Of a DNA stretch of 64,000 nt, positions 7,735 to 15,418 are shown piece after piece; position 1 is the stretch's first letter, and every line of letters begins with the position of its first letter. A program made the position numbers and the translations under genes. Under the pieces are notes generated by a model. The model ran no database searches. It was not told the DNA's origin and saw nothing but the letters and a program-made list of their open reading frames with translations. Where the stretch lies: the IMG/VR virus record IMGVR_UViG_3300046003_007892, positions 124,001 through 188,000 of that record; one strand, written 5' to 3'. Source of the DNA: a virus.

Positions 7735-9078
7735 ATGAAAACTTCAGAATATATTCTCAAGACCAACCGCGAATATTCCCTCTACGTCTGCTCGCAGCGG
7801 GCCATCCCCAATATCGAAGACGGGCTCAAACCCTCTCAGCGGATGCCGTTGTGGCTGCTGCGGAACAAGGCCGGGAAGATCAAGGTCTCGGCTCTCTCGG
7901 GCATGCTGGCGGCCGAGAAAATCTACAATCACGGTGAGATGTCGGCCAACAACGCCATCTCCCTCCTGGCGGCGCCGTTCAAGAACAACAACTGCCTCAT
8001 CGAAGGCGTCGGTATGTTCGGCAGCCGCGTGGTTCCCGATGGCATCGGGGCCCCTCGTTATGTCGAGGTCGCCCGTGCCGCCATCTCAGAGAAGGTTCTC
8101 TACCGGGACCTCGATCTCGTTCCCCAGACGGAGAACTACGACGCTTCGACCATGCAGCCCATCCACATGCTGCCCATCATCCCTCTGGTGCTCCTCAACG
8201 GCATTGAGGGCATCGCGGTCGGTTGGTCCACCTCCATCCTGCCCAGGTCTCTGAAGGCCATCGTAGACGCCAGCATCGCCGCCCTTGAAGGCAAGAAGAT
8301 CAAGACCCTGGTGCCCCACTACGGCCGGTATGACGTCAGCGTCGCGCCTCTGGCCGTCAACCAGTGGGAAATCCGTGGCAAGGTCAAGATCGAAGACACC
8401 TCGACGATTCGCGTCACCGAGCTTCCTCCGGGCCTGCACGTCGAGAACTTCCTCAAGCGTCTCGACGAGATGGAAGACCGCGATCAGATCACCGGCTTCA
8501 CCGACAACTCATCCGAGGCCATCGACATCGTCGTCCGTTTCAAGCGCGGCACCCTGAAAGCATGGGACGAGGAGTCGGCCATCGACTTCCTCAAGCTGAA
8601 GGAGAAAGTCACCGAGCGCATCACCGTCGTCGATTTCGGCGGGCAGTCCATCCGCACCTATGAGAATGCCGAAGAGGTCGTCAAGGCTTTCGTCCAGTGG
8701 CGTCTGGGTTGGTATTCAAAGCGGTTCGACAAGATGCTCGCCGACGCCGTCTATGAGGTCAACTACTGGCGAGTCCTCAAGGCCCTGTTCGATGACGGCT
8801 TCACCAAACGACTCGGCACGTTCGCCGACAGGTCAGCCGTTGAAGCCGACGTCGAAAAGGTCTCGAAGAAGGTTAAGCTCAACCTGGACGCCAAGCAGTT
8901 GGACCGTGTCGTCAACCTCCCGACCTACCGGTGGACGAAGGCGTTCGAGGCCGACGTGGATGCCAAGATCATCGACATCGACGGGGCCATCTCCGACTAT
9001 CAGGCCATTCTGTCATCGCCGGACCTCCTCAAGTCCGTCTACGCGGGGGAACTCGACGAACTGCGGAAGAAAATCTGA
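7735..9078 (+). CDS. DNA topoisomerase II, medium (DNA-cleaving) subunit
   Basis: The 447-residue GyrA/T4 gp52-like protein starts with the conserved region AIPNIEDGLKPSQRM. It carries the catalytic tyrosine in GAPRYVEVAR (Tyr109), followed by the winged-helix and tower regions and a terminal coiled coil. It lacks the GyrA C-terminal DNA-wrapping domain, as T4 gp52 does, so the enzyme probably relaxes rather than supercoils. It is coupled to the large subunit, with 3 bases between stop and start. Confidence 0.96.
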   Translation: MKTSEYILKTNREYSLYVCSQRAIPNIEDGLKPSQRMPLWLLRNKAGKIKVSALSGMLAAEKIYNHGEMSANNAISLLAAPFKNNNCLIEGVGMFGSRVVPDGIGAPRYVEVARAAISEKVLYRDLDLVPQTENYDASTMQPIHMLPIIPLVLLNGIEGIAVGWSTSILPRSLKAIVDASIAALEGKKIKTLVPHYGRYDVSVAPLAVNQWEIRGKVKIEDTSTIRVTELPPGLHVENFLKRLDEMEDRDQITGFTDNSSEAIDIVVRFKRGTLKAWDEESAIDFLKLKEKVTERITVVDFGGQSIRTYENAEEVVKAFVQWRLGWYSKRFDKMLADAVYEVNYWRVLKALFDDGFTKRLGTFADRSAVEADVEKVSKKVKLNLDAKQLDRVVNLPTYRWTKAFEADVDAKIIDIDGAISDYQAILSSPDLLKSVYAGELDELRKKI

Positions 9079-9146
9079 TGGTGGTGTTCGTCGTCGGAAC
9101 CGCGCTGTTCCTGTCTGTCATCATCGGCGTTCTCGCGGCCAAATGA
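9078..9146 (+). CDS. Tiny membrane peptide, 22 aa
   Basis: The ATG overlaps the topoisomerase stop (TGATG), which favours coupled translation. The 22 residues are almost entirely hydrophobic (VVFVVGTALFLSVIIGVLAA) with one final Lys, enough for one membrane span. A terminator-like hairpin follows directly. There are no homologues to cite; its small size keeps confidence moderate. Confidence 0.5.
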   Translation: MVVFVVGTALFLSVIIGVLAAK

Positions 9147-9154
9147 ATACGGTG

Positions 9155-9180
9155 TGACCGGGTCCTGCGGGGTCCGGTCA
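9155..9180 (+). terminator. Hairpin after the topoisomerase operon
   Basis: TGACCGG pairs perfectly with CCGGTCA. No clear T-run follows, so it may act as a Rho-independent stop only weakly or as an RNA-stabilising hairpin. Confidence 0.5.
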
Positions 9181-9220
9181 TCGGTCGTGTCCTACCAGCT
9201 AACATTTTTTGGGTAGGGTA

Positions 9221-9249
9221 TTGCGGCTCAATCGGCTTCACCGTATAGG
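9221..9249 (+). promoter_or_regulatory. Promoter before the small HTH gene
   Basis: TTGCGG, 17 nt, TATAGG, ending 7 nt before the ATG at 9257. If used, the mRNA would have almost no leader. Confidence 0.4.
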
Positions 9250-9256
9250 TTCGGAA

Positions 9257-9529
9257 ATGATAGTAGATTTCGTACCCCCAACAAAAAAATATCGTTTTGG
9301 AACAGCGAGTAAGAGTGCGCGGCTCACCGACAGCATCGTGATTGCGATTCGTCAGGCTGACCCGAGAATTTCGTGCAAAACCCTTGGCGAACGCTACGGA
9401 TGTTCGCACGTTTCGGTATGGAAGGCCCGCACAGGCGCGTCCTGGAAGCACGTCCCCATGTACGCCCCCGTGATCGATCATTCGCTGGACGGTGAAACCG
9501 GTTACCTCGAACTCCAAACCGGGACTTGA
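9257..9529 (+). CDS. Small helix-turn-helix protein, 90 aa
   Basis: A helix-turn-helix is visible at about residues 38-60: DPRISCKTLGERYGCSHVSV followed by W. This resembles resolvase/homeodomain-type HTH units used by phage regulators. The N-terminus is basic (PPTKKYRF), which suits DNA contact. It stands alone between two intergenic signals, so it may be a transcription regulator. The ATG at 9257 follows GGAAA; an upstream in-frame start lies inside the proposed promoter and was rejected. Confidence 0.65.
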   Translation: MIVDFVPPTKKYRFGTASKSARLTDSIVIAIRQADPRISCKTLGERYGCSHVSVWKARTGASWKHVPMYAPVIDHSLDGETGYLELQTGT

Positions 9530-9560
9530 AGGAGTCGGAAATGCCATCTATCGTGGCACC

Positions 9561-9782
9561 ATGACCATCAAGAACATCACCCACTGCTATCCGCCCGGTT
9601 TCGAGGACGGAGACGACGATGCGAAGACCTACGACGTCATCCAGTACGCAGACGGCACGGTGGTCATCCACAGCGAGTCCACCAGCCAGACCCTGACCGC
9701 CAAGGAAGGTGTTCCGCAGGAATTCCGTTCGGCGGTGACGCTCGGCAAGAAGCTGGCGAAACAGGCTATAGGGTGGCGATGA
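9561..9782 (+). CDS. Hypothetical protein, 73 aa
   Basis: The ATG at 9561 was chosen over an upstream start that would overlap the HTH gene. The protein begins MTIKNITHCYPPGFEDGDDD, contains a strand pair (YDVIQYADGTVVIHS) and ends in a helix (AVTLGKKLAKQAIGWR). The middle looks like a small beta-hairpin. Its end overlaps the convergent minus gene by 17 bases. Function unknown. Confidence 0.6.
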   Translation: MTIKNITHCYPPGFEDGDDDAKTYDVIQYADGTVVIHSESTSQTLTAKEGVPQEFRSAVTLGKKLAKQAIGWR

Positions 9783-10155
9783 TCTCGGCCTGAGGACAAC
9801 CGCGCTTCACGGCGGCCGGAGTGGCGGGGAGTTCGCCGATCAGGATGACTTTGATCGTCAGGTTCTTGCAGTCGATGACGTGCGAATCACACATGAACCC
9901 GTCCGAGTAGATTACGAGTTCGCCCTGGCCGCAGTCGTGCTTGTCCGCCCAATCGACGACCGGCTGGAACAGGGTTCCCCCACCAGAACGCAGACGCTGG
10001 CTCCGAAGCGAGCCCACGCAGGTCTCGGACATAACCTCCGTTGTGAATGTGCAGACGAAATCGAGGGGATGGCCGCGCTTCTCGATATCGGAGACCACCG
10101 CTTCCAGCGTCTCCGCCGTGATTCCACCCGACACGTCGATGGCGAACAGTCTCAT
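9766..10155 (-). CDS. VWA-like metal-binding domain protein, 129 aa
   Basis: The three elements of a von Willebrand A metal site can be seen in order: DVSGG near the N-terminus, SGGGTLF in the middle and IYSDGF after it. This resembles the C-terminal VWA part of the bacterial DUF2201 metallopeptidase-like proteins, here standing alone. Such domains mediate metal-dependent protein contacts. It overlaps the next upstream gene by 4 bases and belongs to a six-gene minus operon. It is one of three VWA proteins in the window. Confidence 0.7.
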   Translation of the reverse strand: MRLFAIDVSGGITAETLEAVVSDIEKRGHPLDFVCTFTTEVMSETCVGSLRSQRLRSGGGTLFQPVVDWADKHDCGQGELVIYSDGFMCDSHVIDCKNLTIKVILIGELPATPAAVKRGCPQAEIIATL

Positions 10156-10589
10156 GCGCGGGTTTCCTTGCGGGCTGCTTTCTGGCGAGCCAGGGACCGC
10201 TGGCGGTCACGTACCTTCTTGCGGATAATGTTCATGGTCGTGACGTCCATGAGTTCGACGGAGAACTCGTCGGCGGGGCCGTTGTATTCGGCCATCAGGG
10301 CGCCGACCAGACGCTCTGCCGGAGTGGCGAGCGGGAACACGCGTTCGCGGACGATGCAGGACGTGTCGTGCGCGAGTTTGAACTTGGCCGCGTCGATCTC
10401 GGACAGCCAGATGGGCCGCTCGTAGACGTCGGCGAGGGTATGGGAGTTCGAGCGGAACACGTAGAGGACCGTCGAATGATTGTGGGCGAACTTCCACGTC
10501 GGGCAGTTGTCGTCCAGCCATGCGATCACGGTCGGCCACACCGACGAGTGCAGACGGACGTTCAGGAACGCGGTGTTAGGGCGGCTCAC
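10152..10589 (-). CDS. Hypothetical protein, 145 aa
   Basis: The start is GTG at 10589, overlapping the previous stop (GTGA). The protein has a beta-rich N-terminal half (TAFLNVRLHSSVWPTVIAWL) and a strongly basic C-terminal helix (IIRKKVRDRQRSLARQKAAR), which could bind nucleic acid. No family was recognised. It may work with the VWA-like protein encoded just downstream. Confidence 0.65.
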   Translation of the reverse strand: MSRPNTAFLNVRLHSSVWPTVIAWLDDNCPTWKFAHNHSTVLYVFRSNSHTLADVYERPIWLSEIDAAKFKLAHDTSCIVRERVFPLATPAERLVGALMAEYNGPADEFSVELMDVTTMNIIRKKVRDRQRSLARQKAARKETRA

Positions 10590-10891
10590 AGGCTCGTCCT
10601 CAGGCCGGTCACGCGCTCGAAGACGGGGCGGAGTTGGTCGTTGAAGAGACCATCGACCTTCTCGACCTCGGTGACTTCGAGGTTGGTCGGCGAGTAGCGC
10701 GAGAACGTGATGTTGTAGAGATCGGCCCCGGTGAGTTCGATGGTCACGCGGTTGATGCGCTTGAGGGCGCGGCCGATCTGGAACTGAAGGCTGGTCGGCG
10801 TGGACTGAAGGTTCTTCGCGCCGGTCATGGCAGCGAAGCGGCTTCCGCCAAGCTGGTTCAGGATGGTGTGGGCGACGGTTTGATCGGACAT
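10586..10891 (-). CDS. Hypothetical protein, 101 aa
   Basis: A soluble protein with mixed helices and strands (QIGRALKRINRVTIELTGAD). No motif was recognised. It overlaps its neighbours by 4 bases on both sides (ATGA and GTGA), so it is firmly in the operon. Confidence 0.65.
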   Translation of the reverse strand: MSDQTVAHTILNQLGGSRFAAMTGAKNLQSTPTSLQFQIGRALKRINRVTIELTGADLYNITFSRYSPTNLEVTEVEKVDGLFNDQLRPVFERVTGLRTSL

Positions 10892-11253
10892 CAGATTGCC
10901 ACCACGCCGCAGGTGACTTCACCGAACATGGCCGGGGTGCCGTTCAGGGGCGGGAAGATTTTGCGGAACTGGCCGGGGAGGACGCGGTCGGGCTGGTCTT
11001 CGCCGCCGATGACGACGCGGTCCACCAGGATGCGGTAGCGTTGGCATCCTTCGAGACGGTCATTCCCGATGGCCTCCAGCACGCCTTCCACATAGGCGGC
11101 GCGCTCGCTGTCGGTTTCCATCCCGAGCACGACGTTGCCGGGAGTGATGAGCGGGAAGTCGAAGGACCGGACCCGCTGGCCGACCGTCAGGGTCTTGCCA
11201 TAGATGTCGGTCGTCGAGGTCAGGGTGGCGGGGTCAAACGTCGGGTTCGTCAT
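10891..11253 (-). CDS. Hypothetical protein, 120 aa, beta-rich
   Basis: The ATG at 11253 is preceded by GAGGAGA at ideal spacing, so this start is preferred over a longer reading. The protein has a turn-rich beta pattern: DIYGKTLTVGQRVRSFDFP, MGMETDSERAAYVEGVLEAI, then YRILVDRVVIGG. The first part resembles the small beta-barrel opening seen in phage proteins that begin with a hydrophilic turn and VGQRV. Function unknown. Confidence 0.65.
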   Translation of the reverse strand: MTNPTFDPATLTSTTDIYGKTLTVGQRVRSFDFPLITPGNVVLGMETDSERAAYVEGVLEAIGNDRLEGCQRYRILVDRVVIGGEDQPDRVLPGQFRKIFPPLNGTPAMFGEVTCGVVAI

Positions 11254-11312
11254 GGCGATCTCCTCAAACTTGACTCGTTTTCGCATGCCGCGAAAATCTT
11301 GTCAAGTAAATA

Positions 11313-11453
11313 TCAGTGACCCTTGCGCGGACCCTTCGGCGGCTGGTTCATGCGGTGGAAGTTCTTGACCGGCTTGCCCGGAAGGGCACCGGCCTCGAAA
11401 CGGCTCCAGCGGCCATAGTTGTCCGAGAACCTGATGTTGAAGATCATGTTCAT
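11313..11453 (-). CDS. Small basic protein, 46 aa
   Basis: The ATG overlaps the upstream stop (ATGA). The protein is short and basic with a Pro/Lys-rich end (MNQPPKGPRKGH) and an aromatic core (NIRFSDNYGRWSRFEAG). It has no close family. Coupling and codon use like its neighbours support it as real. Confidence 0.55.
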   Translation of the reverse strand: MNMIFNIRFSDNYGRWSRFEAGALPGKPVKNFHRMNQPPKGPRKGH

Positions 11454-11740
11454 GTGTAGGCCTCCAGCATGTCGGCGGCGCGGCGAATGGCGCGCTCATA
11501 GTCGAGATCGGCGGACGGGTCGGCGGGCAGGTGCTTGCGCAGATCGGCCACGAGTTCATCCCGCTCGGTGACGCGGAGTTCGGCCAGGAGCTTCTTGAAG
11601 TCCTTGATGGCCGCGTCGCGGTCGGGCGTCAGCACGTGCAGGGCCTGCAAGTTGGCGATGTGACCCTCGGTCTGCTTGATCATGTGTTCGGTCGGGGCGC
11701 CGCTGGCGACGAGTACCCGCATCCCTTTGGCGAAATCCAT
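11450..11740 (-). CDS. Hypothetical helical protein, 96 aa
   Basis: The start ATG at 11740 overlaps the preceding stop (ATGA). The protein is mostly helical and charged (DAAIKDFKKLLAELRVTERD, RAIRRAADMLEAYT). No domain was recognised. It is part of the minus operon whose promoter lies at 12058-12085. Confidence 0.65.
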   Translation of the reverse strand: MDFAKGMRVLVASGAPTEHMIKQTEGHIANLQALHVLTPDRDAAIKDFKKLLAELRVTERDELVADLRKHLPADPSADLDYERAIRRAADMLEAYT

Positions 11741-12036
11741 CACGCCCTCCCTGCCATAACGTTGTCGTAGTGTTCCTGGCCGTAGGCCCTGATGTAGGAG
11801 GCCTTGATGATCTCGGCCTTCCGGTTCTTCAAGACGGTGGCGCACATATCGAGCGAGTCGCCCGCCGAGATTTGCTCGAAGCCTTCGCGCCAGACGATCT
11901 TGGTGTGGCCGAACTTCACCACGGAGCCGCGCCCGTATTCGTCCACGACGATGGCGGCGGTCTTGGGGTCACGGCAGGAGGCGACATAGACGCCGTCCGG
12001 GCCGAACACTTTCCAGTCGTGGGATTCGCGAGCCAT
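11740..12036 (-). CDS. Hypothetical protein, 98 aa, first gene of minus operon
   Basis: The ATG at 12036 has an AAGGAG ribosome site 6 nt upstream and is preferred to an ATG at 12060. The N-terminal part (HDWKVFGPDGVYVASCRDPK) resembles a small strand-turn-strand domain; the rest is helical. Function unknown. It opens the operon running down to 9766. Confidence 0.65.
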   Translation of the reverse strand: MARESHDWKVFGPDGVYVASCRDPKTAAIVVDEYGRGSVVKFGHTKIVWREGFEQISAGDSLDMCATVLKNRKAEIIKASYIRAYGQEHYDNVMAGRA

Positions 12037-12057
12037 CAGTTTCTCCTTCACGACCAT

Positions 12058-12085
12058 CACCTAGCATGGTTCGGCAAGGTGTCAA
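12058..12085 (-). promoter_or_regulatory. Sigma70-type promoter of the 12036-9766 operon
   Basis: On the minus strand TTGACA (12080-12085), 16 nt, TAGGTG (12058-12063). The spacing matches the other early-type promoters. Confidence 0.6.
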
Positions 12086-12097
12086 TGTTTATTTGAC

Positions 12098-12127
12098 AAA
12101 AAAGGGCCCCCACGCTTGCGAGGACCC
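12098..12127 (-). terminator. Rho-independent terminator, minus strand
   Basis: On the minus strand a GC-rich imperfect hairpin is followed by six T. It lies just upstream of the next promoter and insulates the operon from the short transcription unit at 12140-12262. Confidence 0.65.
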
Positions 12128-12139
12128 CTCCGACCAGAT

Positions 12140-12235
12140 TTAGCGATGCTTCACGAGATACTGAGCGGTTCCTCTCGGGTGTTTCCGAGCGTCTCGCCAC
12201 GCGTTGTCACCGGTCTTTCTTTTTTGCCCAACCAC
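12140..12235 (-). CDS. Possible small basic protein, 31 aa
   Basis: A GTG-started frame encodes VGQKRKTGDNAWRDARKHP and then a basic tail ending QYLVKHR. It lies between a TTGACA-containing sequence (12257-12262) and a strong terminator (12098-12127), so the stretch looks like an independent short transcript of about 130 nt. The frame is basic and amphipathic, but there is no clear ribosome site and the -10 box is poor. A small RNA instead of a peptide is equally possible. The rest of the 12128-12402 gap holds only the leader of the next gene. Confidence 0.35.
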   Translation of the reverse strand: MVGQKRKTGDNAWRDARKHPRGTAQYLVKHR

Positions 12236-12317
12236 TCTGGATGCTGCCCCATTTCCTGTCAAGTAAATATTTCACTTTTCTGAAAAAGTATTTTGACCTC
12301 AAGGGGTTAACTATGGC

Positions 12318-12402
12318 TAAATAGGTTCACACGGGAATTCACCCGTGGTGGGCAGGAAGACCTCTCAAGACGGAGAGGCAGCTAAGACCCACAAGGAGAA
12401 AT
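12318..12402 (+). promoter_or_regulatory. TAAATA box and two-hairpin leader before VWA gene
   Basis: TAAATA at 12318-12323 is followed by two hairpins, CACGGG-AATT-CACCCGTG and CCTCTC-AAGACG-GAGAGG, then AAGGAG five bases before the ATG. A structured leader of this kind may stabilise or time a late mRNA. Confidence 0.5.
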
Positions 12403-13053
12403 ATGACTGCTACCCCACAAGGGCGGCGCGTAAATGCGCATGCCATAAAATCCCCCACAATCGAAACCCCCACCATCATCGAGTTTATCCTCGACGAGAC
12501 CGGCTCCATGGGTGTCTGCAAAGATGCTGTCGTGGCCGGGTTCAACGACTACATAGAAGAACAGCGAAGTGTGCCGGGCCTGTGCCAGATCACACTGACC
12601 AAGTTCGAGGGCGGCAAGCTCGTCACGCCGTATCAAGACCTCGACATCGGGCTCGTGCCCCTCATGACTGACCGGATGTTCAATCCTGGTGGCATGACCA
12701 ACCTCTACGATGCCATCGGCGAGCGGATAGCTTCCGTTCAAGAGCGCACTCGGGATTGGTCTGTGACGCCAAACGTCCTGATCGTCGTCATGACTGACGG
12801 TGCCGACAACCAGAGCCGGGACTATTCACACAAGGCCATCAAATCGGTCCTGTGGTCCCACCAGCGTCTGGGCTGGACGTGCGTCTATCTGGGCGCACAG
12901 GAAGGAGCGATGAAGATCGCCTCCGGCCTCGGCTTCAAAGAAGGCAACATCAAATGCTTCAAGCAAGCACAGATGAAAGAGACCATGCGTGATCTCTCTG
13001 CCGCCACCACGGTCTACCGCACTCAACCTGCTACCGCAGCAGCGTTCTTCTAA
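12403..13053 (+). CDS. VWA-domain protein, 216 aa
   Basis: A single von Willebrand A domain fills the protein. The metal-site DxTGS motif is seen as LDETGSM (about residue 31), the threonine element as GGMTNLYDAIG and the aspartate element as VMTDGADN. It has no signal peptide. VWA proteins assemble metal-dependent complexes. The next gene follows after 10 bases and may be its partner. The ATG has AAGGAG at good spacing. The two genes form a short operon ended by the terminator at 13965. Confidence 0.85.
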   Translation: MTATPQGRRVNAHAIKSPTIETPTIIEFILDETGSMGVCKDAVVAGFNDYIEEQRSVPGLCQITLTKFEGGKLVTPYQDLDIGLVPLMTDRMFNPGGMTNLYDAIGERIASVQERTRDWSVTPNVLIVVMTDGADNQSRDYSHKAIKSVLWSHQRLGWTCVYLGAQEGAMKIASGLGFKEGNIKCFKQAQMKETMRDLSAATTVYRTQPATAAAFF

Positions 13054-13063
13054 GGATAACGAA

Positions 13064-13954
13064 ATGAAAACCAACGAATTTGAAATCCGGCTCCTGATCA
13101 AGGGCCGCCCGGTCGTCGAATACCCCCACAACGGACGCACCTTCATTGAAGGTCGCGAAGGTAGTGAGTTCGAGATCGAGTTCATCAATCACCGCGCTGA
13201 GCGAGTCGAAGCCCTCATCTCCGTCGATGGCCTTTCGGTCACGGACGGCAAGACCGCTGGCATCGAGTCCACCGGCTATCTCGTCGAGCCAAACGGTCGC
13301 ATCACCATTCCGGGCTGGAAGCTCAACAACGAAGCCGTGGCGAAGTTCTTCTTCTCCGGCAAGAACAAATCCTACTCCACCCAGACGACCGGGTCGTCGG
13401 CCAACAACGGCGTCATCGGCGCCATGGTCTTCAGGGAGCGTTACGTTCTGCCCGTGCATGTGGCTCCTCCGGGCGTCTATCACCAGTACCTGCGCGGTGG
13501 CGTTTGGGGCGGGTCGGCAGGAGACGTCAACACCACGCTGATCGGCATGAACGGTGGTTCTGGTCTCGACGCGGATACCCTGGATGGCTTCGGAGTGGCG
13601 TCGTTCACCTCCGCAATGGCCTGTTCTGCTCCTCTTGAGCGGTCGCGGGCGGCTGCTCCCCCGAGCGGGGCTCGTCGCAAGGGTATCGCCACAACCCTTC
13701 AGAACACTCGGCCGGAAACCGTGACCTTGAACCAACTCGGCACTGGCTTCGGTCGCGCTGAGGAGTTCGCCACCACGGTGGTGTCGTTCGAACGCGGTGA
13801 TCTGGCTGCCCAGATCGTCGTCTACTACGACAACGCTCAAGGCCTGAAGGCTCGGGGCATCCAGGTCGGTCGTCCGTCGCGGCTCAAGTATGCTGTGGAG
13901 CCTCAGGCATTCCCTGGCATGGGCTGCACGCCGCCGAAAGACTGGCGGGCGTAA
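13064..13954 (+). CDS. Conserved hypothetical protein, 296 aa
   Basis: The N-terminal half is beta-rich with GRTFIEGREGSEFEIEFINH and a SVDGLSVTDGK turn, then PNGRITIPGWKLNNEAVAKF. I recall this as a widespread bacterial family of unknown function, but no name can be given. The C-terminal half is Gly/Ala/Ser-rich and looks flexible, then ends in VVSFERGDLAAQIVVYYDN. It is co-transcribed with the VWA protein upstream. Confidence 0.75.
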   Translation: MKTNEFEIRLLIKGRPVVEYPHNGRTFIEGREGSEFEIEFINHRAERVEALISVDGLSVTDGKTAGIESTGYLVEPNGRITIPGWKLNNEAVAKFFFSGKNKSYSTQTTGSSANNGVIGAMVFRERYVLPVHVAPPGVYHQYLRGGVWGGSAGDVNTTLIGMNGGSGLDADTLDGFGVASFTSAMACSAPLERSRAAAPPSGARRKGIATTLQNTRPETVTLNQLGTGFGRAEEFATTVVSFERGDLAAQIVVYYDNAQGLKARGIQVGRPSRLKYAVEPQAFPGMGCTPPKDWRA

Positions 13955-13964
13955 TAAATAAGGG

Positions 13965-13995
13965 GGAGGGGTTTCGGCCCCTCCTTTCTTTTTAT
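13965..13995 (+). terminator. Rho-independent terminator
   Basis: GGAGGGG pairs with CCCCTCC around TTTCGG, followed by TTTCTTTTT. It ends the VWA operon directly before a new promoter. Confidence 0.85.
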
Positions 13996-13996
13996 G

Positions 13997-14025
13997 TTGA
14001 CACCCTGAGTGGTATCGCCTACATT
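13997..14025 (+). promoter_or_regulatory. Sigma70-type promoter of a short RNA
   Basis: TTGACA, 17 nt, TACATT. The expected start near 14032 lies about 135 nt before a terminator, so this drives a short transcript or an attenuated leader. Confidence 0.65.
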
Positions 14026-14029
14026 CAAA

Positions 14030-14170
14030 TCTCAACCCCGGCTCGGGTTCGCCCCGGCCACCTTTCGGAGACTACCGTCGTGACCATGTAGATTGCTACT
14101 AACGACATTCTGACCGACCACCAGATCGACTCCCCGTGCCTCCCGCACGGTACGGAGCCGGTCTTTTTTT
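14030..14170 (+). ncRNA. Candidate small RNA or attenuated leader
   Basis: The stretch runs from a good promoter to a branched terminator. The inner hairpin is CCGTGC/GCACGG (14134-14150), the outer stem is GACCG/CGGTC (14112-14116 with 14159-14163), then seven T. It contains CCCCGG repeats that can fold and a GTG ACC ATG TAG string at about 14081. If the phage amber-reading tRNAs are active, that string could open a short peptide; otherwise it is a four-codon leader. The next gene starts 20 nt after the T-run, so attenuation of that gene is the simplest reading. Confidence 0.5.
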
Positions 14171-14189
14171 GTGCCCGGAGTTCGCTCCA

Positions 14190-14525
14190 ATGGAAATGAA
14201 GGATGACTTCTATGACGACAATCTAGATCGCACCTACAACGAATCGGACCTGGAGATACACGCTCTCCTGTTCGATGATGATGATGACTACGAGTGGGAA
14301 GACAGGCCCGCCATAGCCACTATCCGACAGCAGTATCCGGGCTGGTACTTGATGAAGATCATCAACTACTCGGCTCCCAAGCTCGCTGAAATCGAGAAGT
14401 GGCTCGAAGACAATACGAGGGGGCGTTGGGCCCGCATCGGTTGGTCTTCAGGCTGTGCCTACACGGTCGGTCTCGCTTTCGAGAACGACTACGACACCCT
14501 CCTCTACAAGCTGCAATGGCAGTGA
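14190..14525 (+). CDS. Small paralogous phage protein, 111 aa
   Basis: The start is taken at ATG 14190 with GGAG upstream. The N-terminus is very acidic (FDDDDDYEWED). The second half matches the phage's own small-protein family: PGWYLMKIINYSA, a helix EIEKWLEDN, then RWARIGWSSGCAYTVGLAF with an acidic residue and helix. It is most like the gene at 17165. Function unknown. Confidence 0.7.
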   Translation: MEMKDDFYDDNLDRTYNESDLEIHALLFDDDDDYEWEDRPAIATIRQQYPGWYLMKIINYSAPKLAEIEKWLEDNTRGRWARIGWSSGCAYTVGLAFENDYDTLLYKLQWQ

Positions 14526-14551
14526 AACTCATCTCATCAAAGGAAAACACC

Positions 14552-15124
14552 ATGTCTGCTCTGAACCTCAAGCCCACTTTCACCGACCGCGAATCCTACA
14601 AGGCCTGGATTGCCTCGTGGCGGGCCGCCTACCGCGAAATGTCCCAGGACATCCGCACGCGGAAATACAAGCTCAAGGACGCCCAGCGGGCCGAAGAGAG
14701 CAACGCCGGAACCCTTCAGGCCCAGCTTCGTCAGCACCGCCACATGGCGGCCAAGATGATGATGCTCCGTGAGGAGGCCACGCAGCGTCGTGACCGAATC
14801 CTGGGCATGCACAAAGCCCTGAAGGAACAGTTCGACTCGTTCCCGCTCGACCTCGGCACCTGCAAGAACGTCGATTTCCACTTCAACAAGGGTCACATCG
14901 AATTCCCCTTCCTGCCCATGTGGGCTCTGAAGGTGAAGGGCCAGACCTTCTACGTCCACAACATCGAGTCCGAGGCTCCGTGGAATACCCACGAGCGTTC
15001 CTCGGGTTCGACCAAGGGCGTGCTCCGCTTCAAGAAATGCAACATCGTGATCGATCAGTCCGGCACTGCTCGCATCACGGAGGCCGTCGATTTTTTCGTT
15101 GACGAAATGGCGGAGGCAGCATAG
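14552..15124 (+). CDS. Hypothetical protein, 190 aa, coiled coil plus beta domain
   Basis: The ATG at 14552 has AAAGGA upstream. Residues 15-95 form a long charged helix (KYKLKDAQRAEESNAGTLQA), and residues 105-185 are beta-rich (WALKVKGQTFYVHNIESE, GVLRFKKCNIVID). It ends with TAG followed two codons later by TAA, so readthrough of the amber codon would add only one residue. It is the last protein gene before the RNA island. Function unknown. Confidence 0.75.
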   Translation: MSALNLKPTFTDRESYKAWIASWRAAYREMSQDIRTRKYKLKDAQRAEESNAGTLQAQLRQHRHMAAKMMMLREEATQRRDRILGMHKALKEQFDSFPLDLGTCKNVDFHFNKGHIEFPFLPMWALKVKGQTFYVHNIESEAPWNTHERSSGSTKGVLRFKKCNIVIDQSGTARITEAVDFFVDEMAEAA

Positions 15125-15130
15125 GAGTAA

Positions 15131-15418
15131 AGGACTGAGAGTGTCTTGGAGGCCGAGACCGCATTCTGGAACTAAGCGACTTCCCGCAAGGGACGCTCCA
15201 GATGCCCGAACGCTAGCCAAGTAGTCCTCCAAGCGGAGGCAAGAAGTGGGCGCACATCCTGCCGCACTCTCTAGACCCGGCGACGGGTCGAGGTAGAAGC
15301 TCTGAAGCACAAGGAAATCCTCTCGGGGATAGTGTGCCCTCGGAATTGGCGGCTCTTAGCGGGGTCGTCATGTAGCCGGGGAGGTATGGAGGTGAAAATC
15401 CCCCTGAGCATCTATTAC
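15131..15418 (+). ncRNA. Candidate structured RNA (~290 nt) leading into a tRNA
   Basis: No reading frame fits here, but complementary segments nest well. GAGAGTG (15137-15143) pairs with CACTCTC (15265-15271). Inside, CTTGGAGG (15145-15152) pairs with CCTCCAAG (15226-15233). TCTGGA (15165-15170) pairs with TCCAGA (15197-15202) and encloses a GCG/CGC stem and a TCCC-GCAA-GGGA hairpin. Then come ACCCG-GCGA-CGGGT (15275-15288), CGAGG/CCTCG (15289-15293 with 15338-15342) around GCAC/GTGC, and CGGCT/AGCCG (15350-15354 with 15374-15378). The tRNA follows without a gap and a terminator follows the tRNA, so one transcript is likely. I found no RNase P, tmRNA or group I intron core signatures. Confidence 0.6.

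Noticed and set aside
13955-13960. TAAATA after the 13064 gene as a late promoter
   Set aside because: A terminator follows within 5 bases, so any transcript would stop at once; the match is probably chance around the stop codon.
13031-14035. 334-codon minus-strand frame
   Set aside because: Antisense to the coherent 296-residue protein and reaching into a terminator; no protein-like features.
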